From Pseudomonadota bacterium (lineage in GTDB: Bacteria > Pseudomonadota > Gammaproteobacteria > Burkholderiales > Rhodocyclaceae): a stretch of DNA of 64,000 bases. Both the position numbers and the translations under genes were made by a program. The stretch spans positions 27,658 through 91,657 of the forward strand of contig JAKOTN010000019.1 in assembly GCA_029776255.1 (NCBI GenBank), in the 5' to 3' direction. The notes below the pieces were generated by a model. It was not told where the DNA came from, made no database searches, and was given only the letters and a program-made list of their open reading frames with translations. Numbering within the stretch: position 1 is the first letter of the stretch; each line of letters starts with the position of its first letter. Below, in pieces: positions 41,310-51,311 of this stretch.

Positions 41310-41886
41310 CGGATTTTCCCAGCCGCGCCAGGCACTCTTCGACGTCGACGATCCGTGCGAAGCGGCCGGCGAGCACCAATTCGGTGTGCTCCTTGATCGC
41401 CGTCGGCGTATGGACGCGACCACTGCGCGGATGCGTCATCGGAAAGGTGAGCGTTGCCTCGCTGACGAAATCGACCTGATAGCCAATGTCCGCGCCGACG
41501 CGCGTCGTCGTTTCACAACATTGCTCGGTGCGGATGCCGGCGACGAGCAGGCGTTCGACGCCACGCCGCCGCAAATAAAGATCGAGACCGGTATCGGTGA
41601 AGGCGTTGTGCGTGTGCTTGAAAAAAACGGTGTCTGGCGCGCCCGTCAGCCAATCGAGGGGACGCACATGCCCCGACGCCCGGCCGAAAGGACCCGCCTT
41701 TTCGACATGAAAAATGTGAACCACCGGCACACCGCGTTGCCGGCATCCTGCCTCAAGACGCGATACCGCCGCCTGGAAAGCCGGCAGGTCGGCCACCGAC
41801 CAATACGGCATGTGCCGGAAGGATTCCTGGACATCGATGAGCAGAAGAGCGGCGCGACAGCCGGGAAGAATTTCGATAGCGGACAT
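41302..41886 (-). CDS. Isochorismatase-like cysteine hydrolase
   Basis: The 194-residue protein has the catalytic triad of the family: Asp in ALLLIDVQESF, Lys in VFFKHTHNAF and Cys in GIRTEQCCETTTR. Members hydrolyse amides or enol ethers (nicotinamidase, isochorismatase, N-carbamoyl-sarcosine amidase). Substrate unknown. First gene of a four-gene overlapping operon with DUF1272, EamA and GlxA-type genes. Confidence 0.9.
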   Translation of the reverse strand: MSAIEILPGCRAALLLIDVQESFRHMPYWSVADLPAFQAAVSRLEAGCRQRGVPVVHIFHVEKAGPFGRASGHVRPLDWLTGAPDTVFFKHTHNAFTDTGLDLYLRRRGVERLLVAGIRTEQCCETTTRVGADIGYQVDFVSEATLTFPMTHPRSGRVHTPTAIKEHTELVLAGRFARIVDVEECLARLGKSDA

Positions 41887-41988
41887 TTGTAGACCTCACT
41901 TGTTGAACGTGATGCCATCCTAAAATCGTTCAACAAGGGCGACGATACCGCATCGGGACAACAAACGGACATTATCCGCCAGCGCTTC

Positions 41989-43506
41989 TCAGCGACGGCG
42001 CGTGCCGCCACCGAGAATGGAACCCAGCACGCCGCGAATGATTTCGCGACCGACCCGCGAGCCGATGGCGCGCGCCGCGCTTTTCGCCGCCGTTTCGATG
42101 ACCGAATCGCCACGATGCGACCGGTTGCCGGAGTCGCCGCCGAACAAATCGCCCAGGCTGCCGAACCAGCCGCTGTCCGCCGGAGCCGCGCCGGCTGGCG
42201 CCGGTGGTTCGGCACCGGCCGATGGCGCCGAGGCATGCGCGCCCTTCAGTTTTTCGTAAGCCGACTCCCGGTCGATCGTCTCTTCGTAATACCCGTGGAT
42301 CGGCGACCCCTTGATCGCCGCCTGCCGTTCCTCGCTGCTTTGCGGGCCAATGCGCGAGGCTGGCGGCAGGATGAAGGCGCGTTCGACGACATTCGGCCGC
42401 CCCTGCTCGTCGAGAAAGGACACCAGCGCTTCGCCGACGCCGAGTTCGGTGATCGCCGTCTCGGCATTGAAGGCCGGATTGGCGCGCAGCGTCTGCGCGG
42501 CCGCCTTCACCGCTTTCTGATCGCGCGGCGTGAAGGCGCGCAAGGCGTGCTGGACGCGGTTGCCGAGCTGCCCGAGAACGGTGTCGGGAACGTCGAGCGG
42601 ATTCTGCGTCACGAAATAGACACCGACACCCTTGGAGCGGATCAGGCGCACCACCTGCTCGATTTTTTCCAGCAGCGCCGCCGGCGCCTCGTTGAACAGC
42701 AGATGCGCCTCGTCGAAAAAAAACACCAGCTTGGGCTTTTCGAGATCGCCGACTTCCGGCAACTGCTCGAACAACTCGGACAGCAGCCAGAGCAGGAAGG
42801 TCGAGTACAGCCGCGGCGAGGCCATCAGCTTGTCGCCGGCAAGAATGTTGACCACGCCCTTGCCATCGTCGGTCTGCAGCAGATCGTTGATGTCGAGCAT
42901 CGGCTCGCCGAAAAAGACCTCGCCCCCCTGCTCGCCGAGGGTCAGCAAGCCGCGCTGGATGGCGCCGATCGACGCCGCCGAGACATTGCCGTAATCGGTG
43001 GTGAAGGTTTTGGCGTTTTCGCCGACGTACTGGATCATCGCCCGCAGATCCTTGAGATCGAGCAACAGCAAGCCGTTGTCGTCGGCGATCTTGAACACCA
43101 GCTGCAACACCCCGGCCTGTGTGTCGTTGAGATTCAGCAAACGGGCCAGCAACACCGGCCCCATGTCGGAAATCGTCGCCCGTACCGGATGCCCTTGCGC
43201 GCCAAACACGTCCCAGAAGACCACCGGGCATTTGGCCGGCGAGAAATCCTTGACGCCGAGTGCGTCGAGTCGCGCCTGCATTTTCGGCGACAGACTGCCG
43301 GGCGCCGCCAGACCGGACAGATCGCCCTTGACGTCGGCCATGAACACCGGCACGCCGATCGCCGACAGACGCTCGGCGAGAAGCTGCAAGGTAATCGTCT
43401 TGCCGGTGCCGGTGGCGCCGGTGATCAAACCGTGCCGGTTGGCCAGCGCCGGCAGCAAGGCCAGTTCGATGTCCTGGTGTTTGGCGATGAGCAAGGGTGC
43501 GGCCAT
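41989..43506 (-). CDS. HerA-like ATPase, DUF853 family
   Basis: The 505-residue protein starts at ATG 43506 ([20 protein letters not shown]). Walker A is GATGTGKT, Walker [12 protein letters not shown], and the body runs through [18 protein letters not shown] and [14 protein letters not shown]. The tail is Gly/Ala/Pro-rich (about 420-505, [17 protein letters not shown]) and ends [10 protein letters not shown]. HerA-type ATPases translocate DNA. The DUF853 subgroup is of unknown role. The minus-strand frame overlapping yebC is a shadow, not part of this gene. Divergent from yebC. Confidence 0.92.
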   Translation of the reverse strand: MAAPLLIAKHQDIELALLPALANRHGLITGATGTGKTITLQLLAERLSAIGVPVFMADVKGDLSGLAAPGSLSPKMQARLDALGVKDFSPAKCPVVFWDVFGAQGHPVRATISDMGPVLLARLLNLNDTQAGVLQLVFKIADDNGLLLLDLKDLRAMIQYVGENAKTFTTDYGNVSAASIGAIQRGLLTLGEQGGEVFFGEPMLDINDLLQTDDGKGVVNILAGDKLMASPRLYSTFLLWLLSELFEQLPEVGDLEKPKLVFFFDEAHLLFNEAPAALLEKIEQVVRLIRSKGVGVYFVTQNPLDVPDTVLGQLGNRVQHALRAFTPRDQKAVKAAAQTLRANPAFNAETAITELGVGEALVSFLDEQGRPNVVERAFILPPASRIGPQSSEERQAAIKGSPIHGYYEETIDRESAYEKLKGAHASAPSAGAEPPAPAGAAPADSGWFGSLGDLFGGDSGNRSHRGDSVIETAAKSAARAIGSRVGREIIRGVLGSILGGGTRRR

Positions 43507-43659
43507 GATCGACTCCGGATAGTGGTAACAGGGCGGGATGACAGAAGTGCTAAAATGCGCGGCCTGATTATCAACCATTTGCGGCCGGGTTTGTTGTCCC
43601 GGACACTCCCGCGGCCAACCGGCAATCAGTCCATTCAGCACAATCAGCAGAGGGTCAGC

Positions 43660-44385
43660 ATGGCAGGACATTCCAAATGGGCCAATATCCAGCACCGCAA
43701 AGGTCGCCAGGATGAAAAGCGCAGCTCCGCCTTTTCCAAGATCGCCAAGGAAATCACCGTCGCCGCCAAGATGGGCGGTGGCGATCCGGCGTTCAACCCG
43801 CGCCTGCGTCTGGCCATCGACAAGGGCAAGGGCGTCAACATGCCCAAGGACAAGATCGACAACGCGATCAAGAAAGGCACCGGCGAGCTGGAAGGCGTCG
43901 AATACGTCGAGATCCGCTACGAAGGCTATGGCATCGGCGGCGCGGCGGTGATCGTCGATTGCCTGACCGACAACAAGACGCGCACCGTTGCCGACGTTCG
44001 CCACGCGTTCAACAAGTACGGCGGCAACCTCGGCACCGACGGTTGCGTCGCTTTTCAATTCAAGCACTGCGGGCAATTGCTGTTCGCGCCGGGCACCGAC
44101 GAGAGCGCCTTGATGGAAGCGGCGATCGACGCCGGCGCCGACGACGTGTTGAGCAACGACGACGGCTCGGTCGAAGTGATCACCACGCCGAACGAATACA
44201 TGGCGGTCAAGGAAGCCCTGGAAGCCGCCGGTTTCAAGGTCGAGTTCGGCGGCGTGACCATGAAGGCCGAAAATGAAACCGTGCTCACTGGCGACGACGC
44301 CACGCGCATGCAAAAGCTGATCGACGTGCTCGAGGGCCTTGACGATGTGCAAGAGGTCTACACCAGCGTGGTGATGGACGAGTAA
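43660..44385 (+). CDS. yebC: YebC/PmpR-family regulator
   Basis: The 241-residue protein starts at ATG 43660 with [20 protein letters not shown], and carries the conserved IYGPGG-type region as [11 protein letters not shown] and an acidic C-terminus. Family members bind DNA as transcriptional regulators, and recent work links them to ribosome processing at proline-rich motifs. Length is typical (about 240). It is divergent from the HerA-like gene and convergent with the MscS-like gene. Confidence 0.97.
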   Translation: MAGHSKWANIQHRKGRQDEKRSSAFSKIAKEITVAAKMGGGDPAFNPRLRLAIDKGKGVNMPKDKIDNAIKKGTGELEGVEYVEIRYEGYGIGGAAVIVDCLTDNKTRTVADVRHAFNKYGGNLGTDGCVAFQFKHCGQLLFAPGTDESALMEAAIDAGADDVLSNDDGSVEVITTPNEYMAVKEALEAAGFKVEFGGVTMKAENETVLTGDDATRMQKLIDVLEGLDDVQEVYTSVVMDE

Positions 44386-44412
44386 ACTCGCCGGCGGACG
44401 CCTCGCCGTGTT

Positions 44413-46047
44413 TCAGACCGTCTTGTCCGCGCCCTCCGCGGGTGGCGGTCGCCAGTTCTCTGGCGGCACGACCACGTTGCTCTTCGGCTGGCGCACGAAA
44501 TGCGGTGACATGATCTGCACGCCGTAGCTGTTGAACTGGTCCTGAATATTGGCATGCAGGGCGGACAGCACCGGTATTCGGTCCAGTGGTTTGTCCATGT
44601 GCGCGAACAGTTCGTACTCCACGTACCAGTCGGCCAATCCGCGCTGATAGACAAAGGGCTTGGGCACGCATCGCAAACCAGGCGTCTGTTCGGCGGCGGC
44701 GACCAAAAGCGCGTGCACCTGTCGCCACGGCGTGTCGTAGCCGATGGTTACCTTGGTCGATACCAAGGTGCCGCGCTCCCCGGCCAGTCGCGAGTAATTT
44801 TTGATCGGACTGCCGACCAGCACGGCATTGGGAATCGTCACTTCCTCGTTACGCATGTTGATCACCTTGGTCGACAAGGCACCGACCTCGCTGACCACGC
44901 CGACGGTATCGCCGATGTCCACGAAGTCGCCCACCGACAACGCCCGCGAATAAACCAGCACCAGACCGCTCATCAGCTGATTGACGATGCCGGCCGAACC
45001 CAGGGTCAACATGAAACCGAACATCACCGACAACCCCTTGAAAGCGTCGCTGTCCGACATCGGAATGAACGGGTAAACGAAGGCCACGCCCATTCCCCAG
45101 ACCAGGATACTGACCAGACGATGCGTGGCGGTCACGGTTTCCGGATGCAGGCCCGGCACGTGCACGCGACCAGCCTTGGCGGCCGCGAAAAAATTACCGA
45201 TGGCATCGTTAACCGCCTTGGTCAGGAACAGGATCACCACGGCAGTGGTCAGTCCCGGCACGGCGTTGAGGAAAGCGTTGCCCAGCGTGCCCAACAGGTC
45301 GAGCAGAAAACCGCTGAGGCGTTCGCCGAGTGGCTCGGTCAGCGGGAAGCGCGCGAGAACGTAGGTCAGCCAGAGATAGGCGACGCCAAACCACAGAAAG
45401 CCCAGCAGCAATTGGGTCATTCTCTGGACGAGCAGCCAGCCGTGACGTGCCCAGCGCAACTTACCCGCCCCCCTGTCGGCCTCGGTAATGCGCTGTAGTC
45501 GCGCGACCATCCGTCGCGTTGCCCGGCGGATCACCCACAGCACCATCGCTGCGATAGCCGTCGCCAAGATCGTCAACGCGGCGCCCTTTAACAGCACCGC
45601 CGGTTTTCGTTGCTCGGCGGCGGCGCGCAAGGCCGTGCTCAATTCGGTGGCGGCGTGCTGGGCGGCGGCGTGAACCGATAAATCCGCTTCGGAATCGAGG
45701 TCGTTTTCGAGAACGCTGAACAGCGCGTATTCACCGATATGCAGATTGAAACCCTGCTTGCCGTCGATGGAAAACGGCGTCAATTCGATCGGTTGTTCGA
45801 TCCTGCCGGGACTCACACGGTCGATCCGGCCGAGCGCGCGTTCGACGCGCCCTTGTGGCGGCGTGTCGAGAACGGTCGCGCGGAAGGTGAAAACGGGGCG
45901 GAAATGGTAGACCAGCGTCGCTTCCGGCGCGACCGCCGTTTTGGCGGCGAGAACCGGCCAGGCCATGGCGGCGGCGAACAGGCCAAGAAGCGGTGCAAGC
46001 CAGAACCGAGGCGCGGCGCATGGCGACGGGGCAGGCGTGGCGGGCAT
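44413..46047 (-). CDS. MscS-family mechanosensitive channel
   Basis: 544 residues from ATG 46047 (MPATPAPSPCAAPRFWLAPL). A signal/anchor helix (about 14-34) precedes a ~150-residue periplasmic part. Membrane helices run from ~160 to ~380. The MscS pore-lining helix and beta domain are recognisable as TLGSAGIVNQLMSGLVLVYS and VGDFVDIGDTVGVVSEVG, then the RNEEVTIPNAVLVGSPIKNY motif. Larger than E. coli MscS (286 residues), as in multi-helix homologues. It releases solutes on osmotic downshock. Confidence 0.93.
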   Translation of the reverse strand: MPATPAPSPCAAPRFWLAPLLGLFAAAMAWPVLAAKTAVAPEATLVYHFRPVFTFRATVLDTPPQGRVERALGRIDRVSPGRIEQPIELTPFSIDGKQGFNLHIGEYALFSVLENDLDSEADLSVHAAAQHAATELSTALRAAAEQRKPAVLLKGAALTILATAIAAMVLWVIRRATRRMVARLQRITEADRGAGKLRWARHGWLLVQRMTQLLLGFLWFGVAYLWLTYVLARFPLTEPLGERLSGFLLDLLGTLGNAFLNAVPGLTTAVVILFLTKAVNDAIGNFFAAAKAGRVHVPGLHPETVTATHRLVSILVWGMGVAFVYPFIPMSDSDAFKGLSVMFGFMLTLGSAGIVNQLMSGLVLVYSRALSVGDFVDIGDTVGVVSEVGALSTKVINMRNEEVTIPNAVLVGSPIKNYSRLAGERGTLVSTKVTIGYDTPWRQVHALLVAAAEQTPGLRCVPKPFVYQRGLADWYVEYELFAHMDKPLDRIPVLSALHANIQDQFNSYGVQIMSPHFVRQPKSNVVVPPENWRPPPAEGADKTV

Positions 46048-46267
46048 TGGCGGACCAAACCGAGAGTAAGAGTGGAACCAGATTATAGCGAGCAGCGACG
46101 ACCGGTCGCGATAGCCACGCGGGCGTGATGCGAAGGCATGGTCCGCCGCCGCGCCTGGAGCGGCATTCTTTCGTCGGCCCCAAGCGGCTGCTAGAATGGT
46201 TTTGCAAGATCGCGCCAACGGCCATTTCGGACTGCACGCGGTCGCAGGCGCACCCCGTCGTTCAACT

Positions 46268-48058
46268 ATGAAAGCCATGCCGACCTTCTCCAACCCTTCG
46301 GAAATCGCTCGCGAAACCTTGCGGCAGCTGGCCGCCAAACGCCTGTCGCCAGTGCCAGAGAACTACCGCGCGATTTATCATGAAATCGCCGGCACCGCGG
46401 GCGAAGCGGCGGAAACCTTCCCGGCGCGCGAGTTGACCGCGCTGCTGGCGGCACTGCCAAAAGAAACCGCGGCGCAGCAGAGACTGACGCGGCGCTTCGA
46501 GCCGGCGTTCAAAGGCAAGAACTGGCAGGACGTCAAAGCCGGTCTGCTCGAACTGGTCAAGCAACTCGGCCAGGAACAGGAAACCCCATGGAGCGAGCTG
46601 TTCGCCGATTTTTTGCGGCAATGGGAAAGCAAACAGGCCGGCCTGACCGTGGCGCGCAAGCGCGAAGCCATCGAACGAGTGCTGTCCGGCGCCACCGGTA
46701 ACAACGAGGTGCTTTTCAGCCGCCTGCAAGGGCTGATCAAATCGTGGGCGTCGAACGCACCGGTGGCGGATGAACTGCCGCTGGTCGATCCGGAAGCGTC
46801 CGCCCAGGCCGCGCCGGCCCCGGTTTCGGCCACCGCGCCCGCCACCGCCGTCGTGTCGCTTTCATCGGATGAGATGCGCGAGCTTTTCGCTTATGCCCTG
46901 GAAACCCTGGTTTCAAGCCAGCTCGACGACGAACCGGAAATCGCCGCCGACGCGCGCACCTTGGCCCACCAGATTCGCACCGCGAACTCCCCCGCCTTGA
47001 TCGAGGGCGTGAAAACCAGTCTCAAGCGCATCGCGTTCCGCCTCGAATTGCTGACCGAGGATCGCGCCGAACTGCGCTCGAATCTGCTCGATCTGCTGCG
47101 CTTGCTGATCGAGAACGTCGGCGGACTGGTCAGCGACGATCGATGGCTCCAGGGCCAGATCGCGATCGTGCGCGACATCGTCGCCGCTCCGCTGAGCCTG
47201 CGGACGCTGAGCGACGCCGAGAGTCGCCTCAAGGAAGTACTGGTCAAGCAGAGCCAGCTCAAGCAAACCCTGACCGAGGCCAAGGACAGCCTCAAACAAC
47301 TGCTGGCCGATTTTGTCGACCACCTGGCCGAATTCGCCGATTCGACTTCGGACTATCACGACAAGATCGAAGTCTGCGCCACGAAAATCAGCAAGGCGGA
47401 AAACATTACCGAACTCGAAGACGTGCTTGAGGAAGTCATCCGCGAAACACAGACCATTCAACTCAATGCGCAGCGTTCGCGGGACGATCTGCGGGCGACC
47501 AAGGCGCGCGTCAGCGAAGCGGAGCAACGCATCAGCGAACTGCAGTCGGAACTCGACAAAGCCAGCCAGTTGGTCCGCCACGACCAACTCACCGGCGCGC
47601 TGAACCGCCGCGGCCTCGAAGAGGCGATGGACAAGGAAGTCAAGCGCGCGCAACGACGCCAGGCGGCACTGTGCGTGGCCTTGCTCGATATCGACAACTT
47701 CAAGAAACTCAACGACTCACTCGGTCACGATGGCGGCGACGCGGCGCTGATCCACCTGGCGACGGTGATTCGCGAAACCATGCGACCGCAGGATACCGTG
47801 GCGCGTTTCGGTGGCGAGGAGTTCATCATTCTGCTGCCGGAAACGACGCTGGAAGATGCGCAAACGGCAATCGTCCGCCTGCAGCGCGAGTTGACCAAAC
47901 GCTTTTTCATGCACAACAACAACCGGCAGCTGATCACTTTCAGCGCCGGCGTTACCGAGTTCCGTCCGGACGATAATCAGGCCTCGGTGACCAAGCGCGC
48001 CGACGAAGCGATGTATGCCGCCAAGGAAGCCGGCAAGAATCGGGTCATCGCCGTCTGA
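46268..48058 (+). CDS. GGDEF diguanylate cyclase
   Basis: The 596-residue protein starts at ATG 46268 (MKAMPTFSNPSEIARETLRQ). Residues 1-~410 are mostly helical with a coiled-coil-like stretch (about 395-435) and show no membrane helix. The C-terminal GGDEF domain has DIDNFKKLNDSLGHDGGD and RFGGEEF. The allosteric inhibition site RxxD is present as RPQD five residues before the GGEEF. It synthesises c-di-GMP with product inhibition. The N-terminal domain has no sensory family I can name. Confidence 0.94.
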   Translation: MKAMPTFSNPSEIARETLRQLAAKRLSPVPENYRAIYHEIAGTAGEAAETFPARELTALLAALPKETAAQQRLTRRFEPAFKGKNWQDVKAGLLELVKQLGQEQETPWSELFADFLRQWESKQAGLTVARKREAIERVLSGATGNNEVLFSRLQGLIKSWASNAPVADELPLVDPEASAQAAPAPVSATAPATAVVSLSSDEMRELFAYALETLVSSQLDDEPEIAADARTLAHQIRTANSPALIEGVKTSLKRIAFRLELLTEDRAELRSNLLDLLRLLIENVGGLVSDDRWLQGQIAIVRDIVAAPLSLRTLSDAESRLKEVLVKQSQLKQTLTEAKDSLKQLLADFVDHLAEFADSTSDYHDKIEVCATKISKAENITELEDVLEEVIRETQTIQLNAQRSRDDLRATKARVSEAEQRISELQSELDKASQLVRHDQLTGALNRRGLEEAMDKEVKRAQRRQAALCVALLDIDNFKKLNDSLGHDGGDAALIHLATVIRETMRPQDTVARFGGEEFIILLPETTLEDAQTAIVRLQRELTKRFFMHNNNRQLITFSAGVTEFRPDDNQASVTKRADEAMYAAKEAGKNRVIAV

Positions 48059-48077
48059 CGTCGCCAACGGCGCGACG

Positions 48078-48878
48078 CTATGCTGGTCGCGGCGGCTCCG
48101 CCAGGCGACGGAGGACTTCGCCAGCGGCGAAAAGTCCAAAAGGCGCGGTGACACATACCGACGAACCAAAACCGGCGCAGTTGAGCCCGCCACCGATGGC
48201 GCGCGGCGTCTCACAGGCGTCGGTGCTGGCCGGATAACGTAGCGGCTCGCTGGAAAAAACCGCCGCCACCCCGAATTTTTTCTTCGGATCGCGGGGAAAG
48301 CCGTGCTCCTTGCGTAACAGCGAACGGACCTTGGCCAGCAGCGGGTCTTGAATGGAGGTCGCCAGATCGGCGATCTGGATACGCCCCGGGTCGATCTGGC
48401 CACCCGCGCCGCCGACGGTGATCAGTGGCAGCGCCCGACGCTTGGCCCAGGCAATCATCGCCACCTTGCTGCGTACCTGATCGATGGCGTCGATCACCTG
48501 GTCGAAACCGCCATCGAGGATCTGACCCACGTTTTCTGGCGTCACGAAATCCTCGATTTCGTCGACCCGGCAATCGGGATTGATCGCCCGAATCCGCTCC
48601 GCCATGGCCGTGACCTTGGCCTTGCCGTATTCGCCATCCACGGCATGCACTTGTCGATTGACGTTGGATTCGGCGACCATGTCCAGGTCGATCAGCGTGA
48701 TCCGGCCGATCGCCGAACGCGCCAGGCCCTCCGCCGCCCACGAGCCGACGCCGCCGATACCGACGACGGCAACATGCGCCTGGCGAAAGCGCTGCCAGGC
48801 CGCGGCACCATAGAGTCGTCCGATACCGCCAAAGCGGCGCTCGGGATCGGCCACGCATTCGGCCACACGATCGGTCAT
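48078..48878 (-). CDS. tcdA: tRNA threonylcarbamoyladenosine dehydratase
   Basis: The 266-residue protein is a ThiF/E1-fold ATP-dependent dehydratase making cyclic t6A at tRNA position 37. Glycine-rich ATP site VVGIGGVGSWAAEGLARSAIG, then IDLDMVAESNVNRQ, and the C-terminal DPKKKFGVAAVFSSEP and GSSVCVTAPFGLFAAGEV typical of TcdA/CsdL. Its ATG (48876-48878) overlaps the upstream stop by one base (TGATG), so it is translated with the HPt/HD-GYP gene. Confidence 0.95.
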   Translation of the reverse strand: MTDRVAECVADPERRFGGIGRLYGAAAWQRFRQAHVAVVGIGGVGSWAAEGLARSAIGRITLIDLDMVAESNVNRQVHAVDGEYGKAKVTAMAERIRAINPDCRVDEIEDFVTPENVGQILDGGFDQVIDAIDQVRSKVAMIAWAKRRALPLITVGGAGGQIDPGRIQIADLATSIQDPLLAKVRSLLRKEHGFPRDPKKKFGVAAVFSSEPLRYPASTDACETPRAIGGGLNCAGFGSSVCVTAPFGLFAAGEVLRRLAEPPRPA

Positions 48879-49984
48879 CACATTTCCAGATTCCGGCGGA
48901 TGACCTGATTGAAAGGCGCGATCCATTCCGGCGCGAACTGTTTGTCACAAGCGTTGATTTCAGCGATGGCGCGCAGGATCGAACGATTGCGGCCGCGATT
49001 GATGTGTTTCAGCATCACCGCCTCGAAGGCGTCGATGATTGCCAGCACCTTGGCGCCGGCACAGATCCGCCCGGCCTCCAGACCCTCCGGATACCCCTGG
49101 CCGTCCGGCATTTCGTGGTGTTGCGCCACCATTTCGGCGGCGGCCGACCAGCCGTCGATCCGGGCCAGCATCCCCGCCGCGTAACCGGGATGCGCGCGCA
49201 GACTGAGCTTCTCCGCCGGGGTCATCGCATTCGGTTTCAGCCATTCCGATTCGGGGAGAAACATCATCCCGACGTCGTGCATATAGACCGCCGCCTCCAG
49301 TTGCTGGGTATCGATCATGTCGCCGGCGAGCTGGTTGGTCTCGCGTGCCAGCCGCAGGACGCGCATCGTCCGCCCCTTGAACAGCGGCGAACGTCCCTCG
49401 AACTGATTGGCGAGTGTTTGAAAAAAACGCAGGTCGTCCGCGACTTGCGAGCTGGCGCCGCTGTGAATCGCCGAAATCCGGCCGCGACCGCGTAGCGACG
49501 GCGTCGCCACCGGCCGAAAACCGGTCACGGCTTCGATGGTCGCCGCCACGCATTCGTCAACATCGACCGGCGCGGCTTGCGCCAGCTCTTCCAGTCCCTG
49601 CACTAGCGGGACCAGTTGCAGGCCGACGAGCGACTCTTGTTGGGCCAGCCGGGCCGTGGCCAGTTCCAGGCGGTCGACCGCCAGCAGGAAGACTTCGGCC
49701 ACCGGATCGGTGAAGGAAAAATCGTTGCCGCGAACCCGTGAAAGCACCGTCTCGATCTGGTGCGTGATCGCCACCGCCAGATCGACCTTGCACAGCACCG
49801 CATCCCCTTTGACGTTGTGCAGGGTGCGGAAGAGGCTGCCGATCACCTCGCGATCGCCGGGCGCGGCCCGAAGACGGGCGACATCGCGTTCGATCGCCGG
49901 CGCGTAGTCCTGCAACGCATCGATGAAATCCTGCAAACCCTCCTGATCGGTAACGGCCGGCGCGGTGAGCGTCTTTGCGTCCAT
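48878..49984 (-). CDS. HPt/HD-GYP fusion protein
   Basis: The 368-residue protein starts at ATG 49984 (MDAKTLTAPAVTDQEGLQDF), with GGGGAG upstream. The N-terminal ~120 residues form an HPt-like helical domain with LFRTLHNVKGDAVLCKV (His in HNVKG). The C-terminal ~170 residues are HD-GYP: YMHDVGMMFLPES, then MVAQHHEMPDGQGYPEG. The HD pair and GYP are present, but the family's conserved Lys in HDxGK is Met, which may weaken catalysis. The architecture suggests a phosphorelay input to c-di-GMP turnover. tcdA follows by a TGATG overlap. Confidence 0.85.
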   Translation of the reverse strand: MDAKTLTAPAVTDQEGLQDFIDALQDYAPAIERDVARLRAAPGDREVIGSLFRTLHNVKGDAVLCKVDLAVAITHQIETVLSRVRGNDFSFTDPVAEVFLLAVDRLELATARLAQQESLVGLQLVPLVQGLEELAQAAPVDVDECVAATIEAVTGFRPVATPSLRGRGRISAIHSGASSQVADDLRFFQTLANQFEGRSPLFKGRTMRVLRLARETNQLAGDMIDTQQLEAAVYMHDVGMMFLPESEWLKPNAMTPAEKLSLRAHPGYAAGMLARIDGWSAAAEMVAQHHEMPDGQGYPEGLEAGRICAGAKVLAIIDAFEAVMLKHINRGRNRSILRAIAEINACDKQFAPEWIAPFNQVIRRNLEM

Positions 49985-50128
49985 GGTGTCTCCCCTCAGC
50001 AACAGTCAGTACTGAGTTTAGTCGAAAGCGGGCCGAACGGCGGCCAAGGCAGGGCATGGCAACTGGTCCTTCGACTGGCGGCTGGGCTAAAATTCGTTCC
50101 TTTTGCAAATAAAGGGAAGGGACCCACC

Positions 50129-50473
50129 ATGCCTATCGTCACCACCGCCAGCGGTCTGCAAATCGAAGACATCATCGTCGGCAGCGGCCCCACCGCCGCA
50201 TCCGGTCAACACCTGATCGTTCACTACACCGGCTGGCTGGCCGACGGAAAGAAATTCGATTCCAGCGTCGACCGCAACGAACCTTTCCGCTTCGCGCTTG
50301 ACGGTCGCCACGTCATCGCCGGTTGGGAAGAAGGCATCCCCGGCATGAGCGTCGGCGGTACCCGGCGCTTGACCATTCCCGCCGATCTGGCTTATGGCGC
50401 GCGCGGCGCCGGGAAATTGATTCCGCCGCACGCCACGATCGTTTTCCAGATCGAGCTGCTCGACATCGCCTGA
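50129..50473 (+). CDS. FKBP-type peptidyl-prolyl isomerase
   Basis: The 114-residue protein is a single FKBP domain: LIVHYTGWLADGKKFDSSVD, then VIAGWEEGIPGMSVGG, YGARGAGKLIPPHATIVFQI and a final ELLDIA. The active-site Tyr, Asp and Trp of FKBPs are present. No signal peptide, so it is cytoplasmic. AAGGGAAGGG precedes the ATG at 50129. The pseudouridine synthase gene follows after 3 bp. Confidence 0.96.
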   Translation: MPIVTTASGLQIEDIIVGSGPTAASGQHLIVHYTGWLADGKKFDSSVDRNEPFRFALDGRHVIAGWEEGIPGMSVGGTRRLTIPADLAYGARGAGKLIPPHATIVFQIELLDIA

Positions 50474-50476
50474 GCG

Positions 50477-51295
50477 ATGGCCGACCGGCCGCGCCGCACC
50501 CTGAGTCGGGTCCCCGCCCGCGCCGTCGAGTCGGGCGTTCGCCTTGACGACGCGCCGCCGACACCGGCAACCGGCGTGCGCATTTCCAAGCTGATGGCCG
50601 AGCGTGGCTTGTGCTCCCGTCGCGACGCCGATCACTACATCGCTTGCGGTTGGGTCTTTGTCGACGGCCGGCGCGTCAGCGAGCTTGGCACCCGCGCCGA
50701 TCCGGCCGCGAAGATCACGCTGGATCGGCCGGCGCGAGCGCAGCAGGGAAGCCAGATGACCGTCCTGCTGCACAAGCCGGTCGGTTATGTCTCGGGGCAG
50801 CCCGAACCGGGTTTCACCGCGGCCGTGACCTTGATTCAGCCCGACCGGCAGTTTCGCACGCCCGACACGCCGCCATTCACGCCCGCGTGCTTGCGCGGAC
50901 TGGCGCCAGCCGGCCGTCTGGACATCGATTCCACCGGTTTGCTGGTGCTGACCCAGGACGGTCGCGTCGCGCGGCAACTGGTTGGCGCCGATTCCTCCAT
51001 CGAAAAGGAATATCTGGTCCGCGTCGACGGCGCGCTGGACGCCAGGGGTCTGGCCTTGCTCAATCACGGTCTGATGCTCGACGGACGCCGTCTGAAACCG
51101 GCCAAGGTAGGGTGGCTCAACGGCGATCAACTGCGTTTCATTCTCCGCGAAGGGCGAAAACGGCAAATCCGGCGCATGTGCGAACTGGTTGGCCTGCGCG
51201 TCACCGGCCTCAAGCGGGTGCGTATCGGTGCCGTCAAGCTTGGCGACCTGCCGCTTGGGCAATGGCGTTACCTGCGCCCGGGTGAAACTTTCTGA
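50477..51295 (+). CDS. RluF/RsuA-family rRNA pseudouridine synthase
   Basis: The 272-residue protein has an N-terminal S4 RNA-binding domain ([20 protein letters not shown]) and a catalytic domain with the nucleophile motif [17 protein letters not shown] (Asp in GRLD). The RsuA-like end [20 protein letters not shown] is present. The closest pattern is RluF, which modifies 23S rRNA, but RluB/RluE/RsuA are not excluded. It has a ~30-residue Pro/Arg-rich leader. In an operon with the FKBP gene. Confidence 0.93.
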   Translation: MADRPRRTLSRVPARAVESGVRLDDAPPTPATGVRISKLMAERGLCSRRDADHYIACGWVFVDGRRVSELGTRADPAAKITLDRPARAQQGSQMTVLLHKPVGYVSGQPEPGFTAAVTLIQPDRQFRTPDTPPFTPACLRGLAPAGRLDIDSTGLLVLTQDGRVARQLVGADSSIEKEYLVRVDGALDARGLALLNHGLMLDGRRLKPAKVGWLNGDQLRFILREGRKRQIRRMCELVGLRVTGLKRVRIGAVKLGDLPLGQWRYLRPGETF

Positions 51296-51311
51296 TGCGC
51301 GAGCAAAGTCC

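Noticed and set aside
42115..43659. N-terminal extension of the plus-strand yebC frame (from 42115)
   Set aside because: It runs antisense through the HerA-like gene. YebC starts at [11 protein letters not shown] at 43660.
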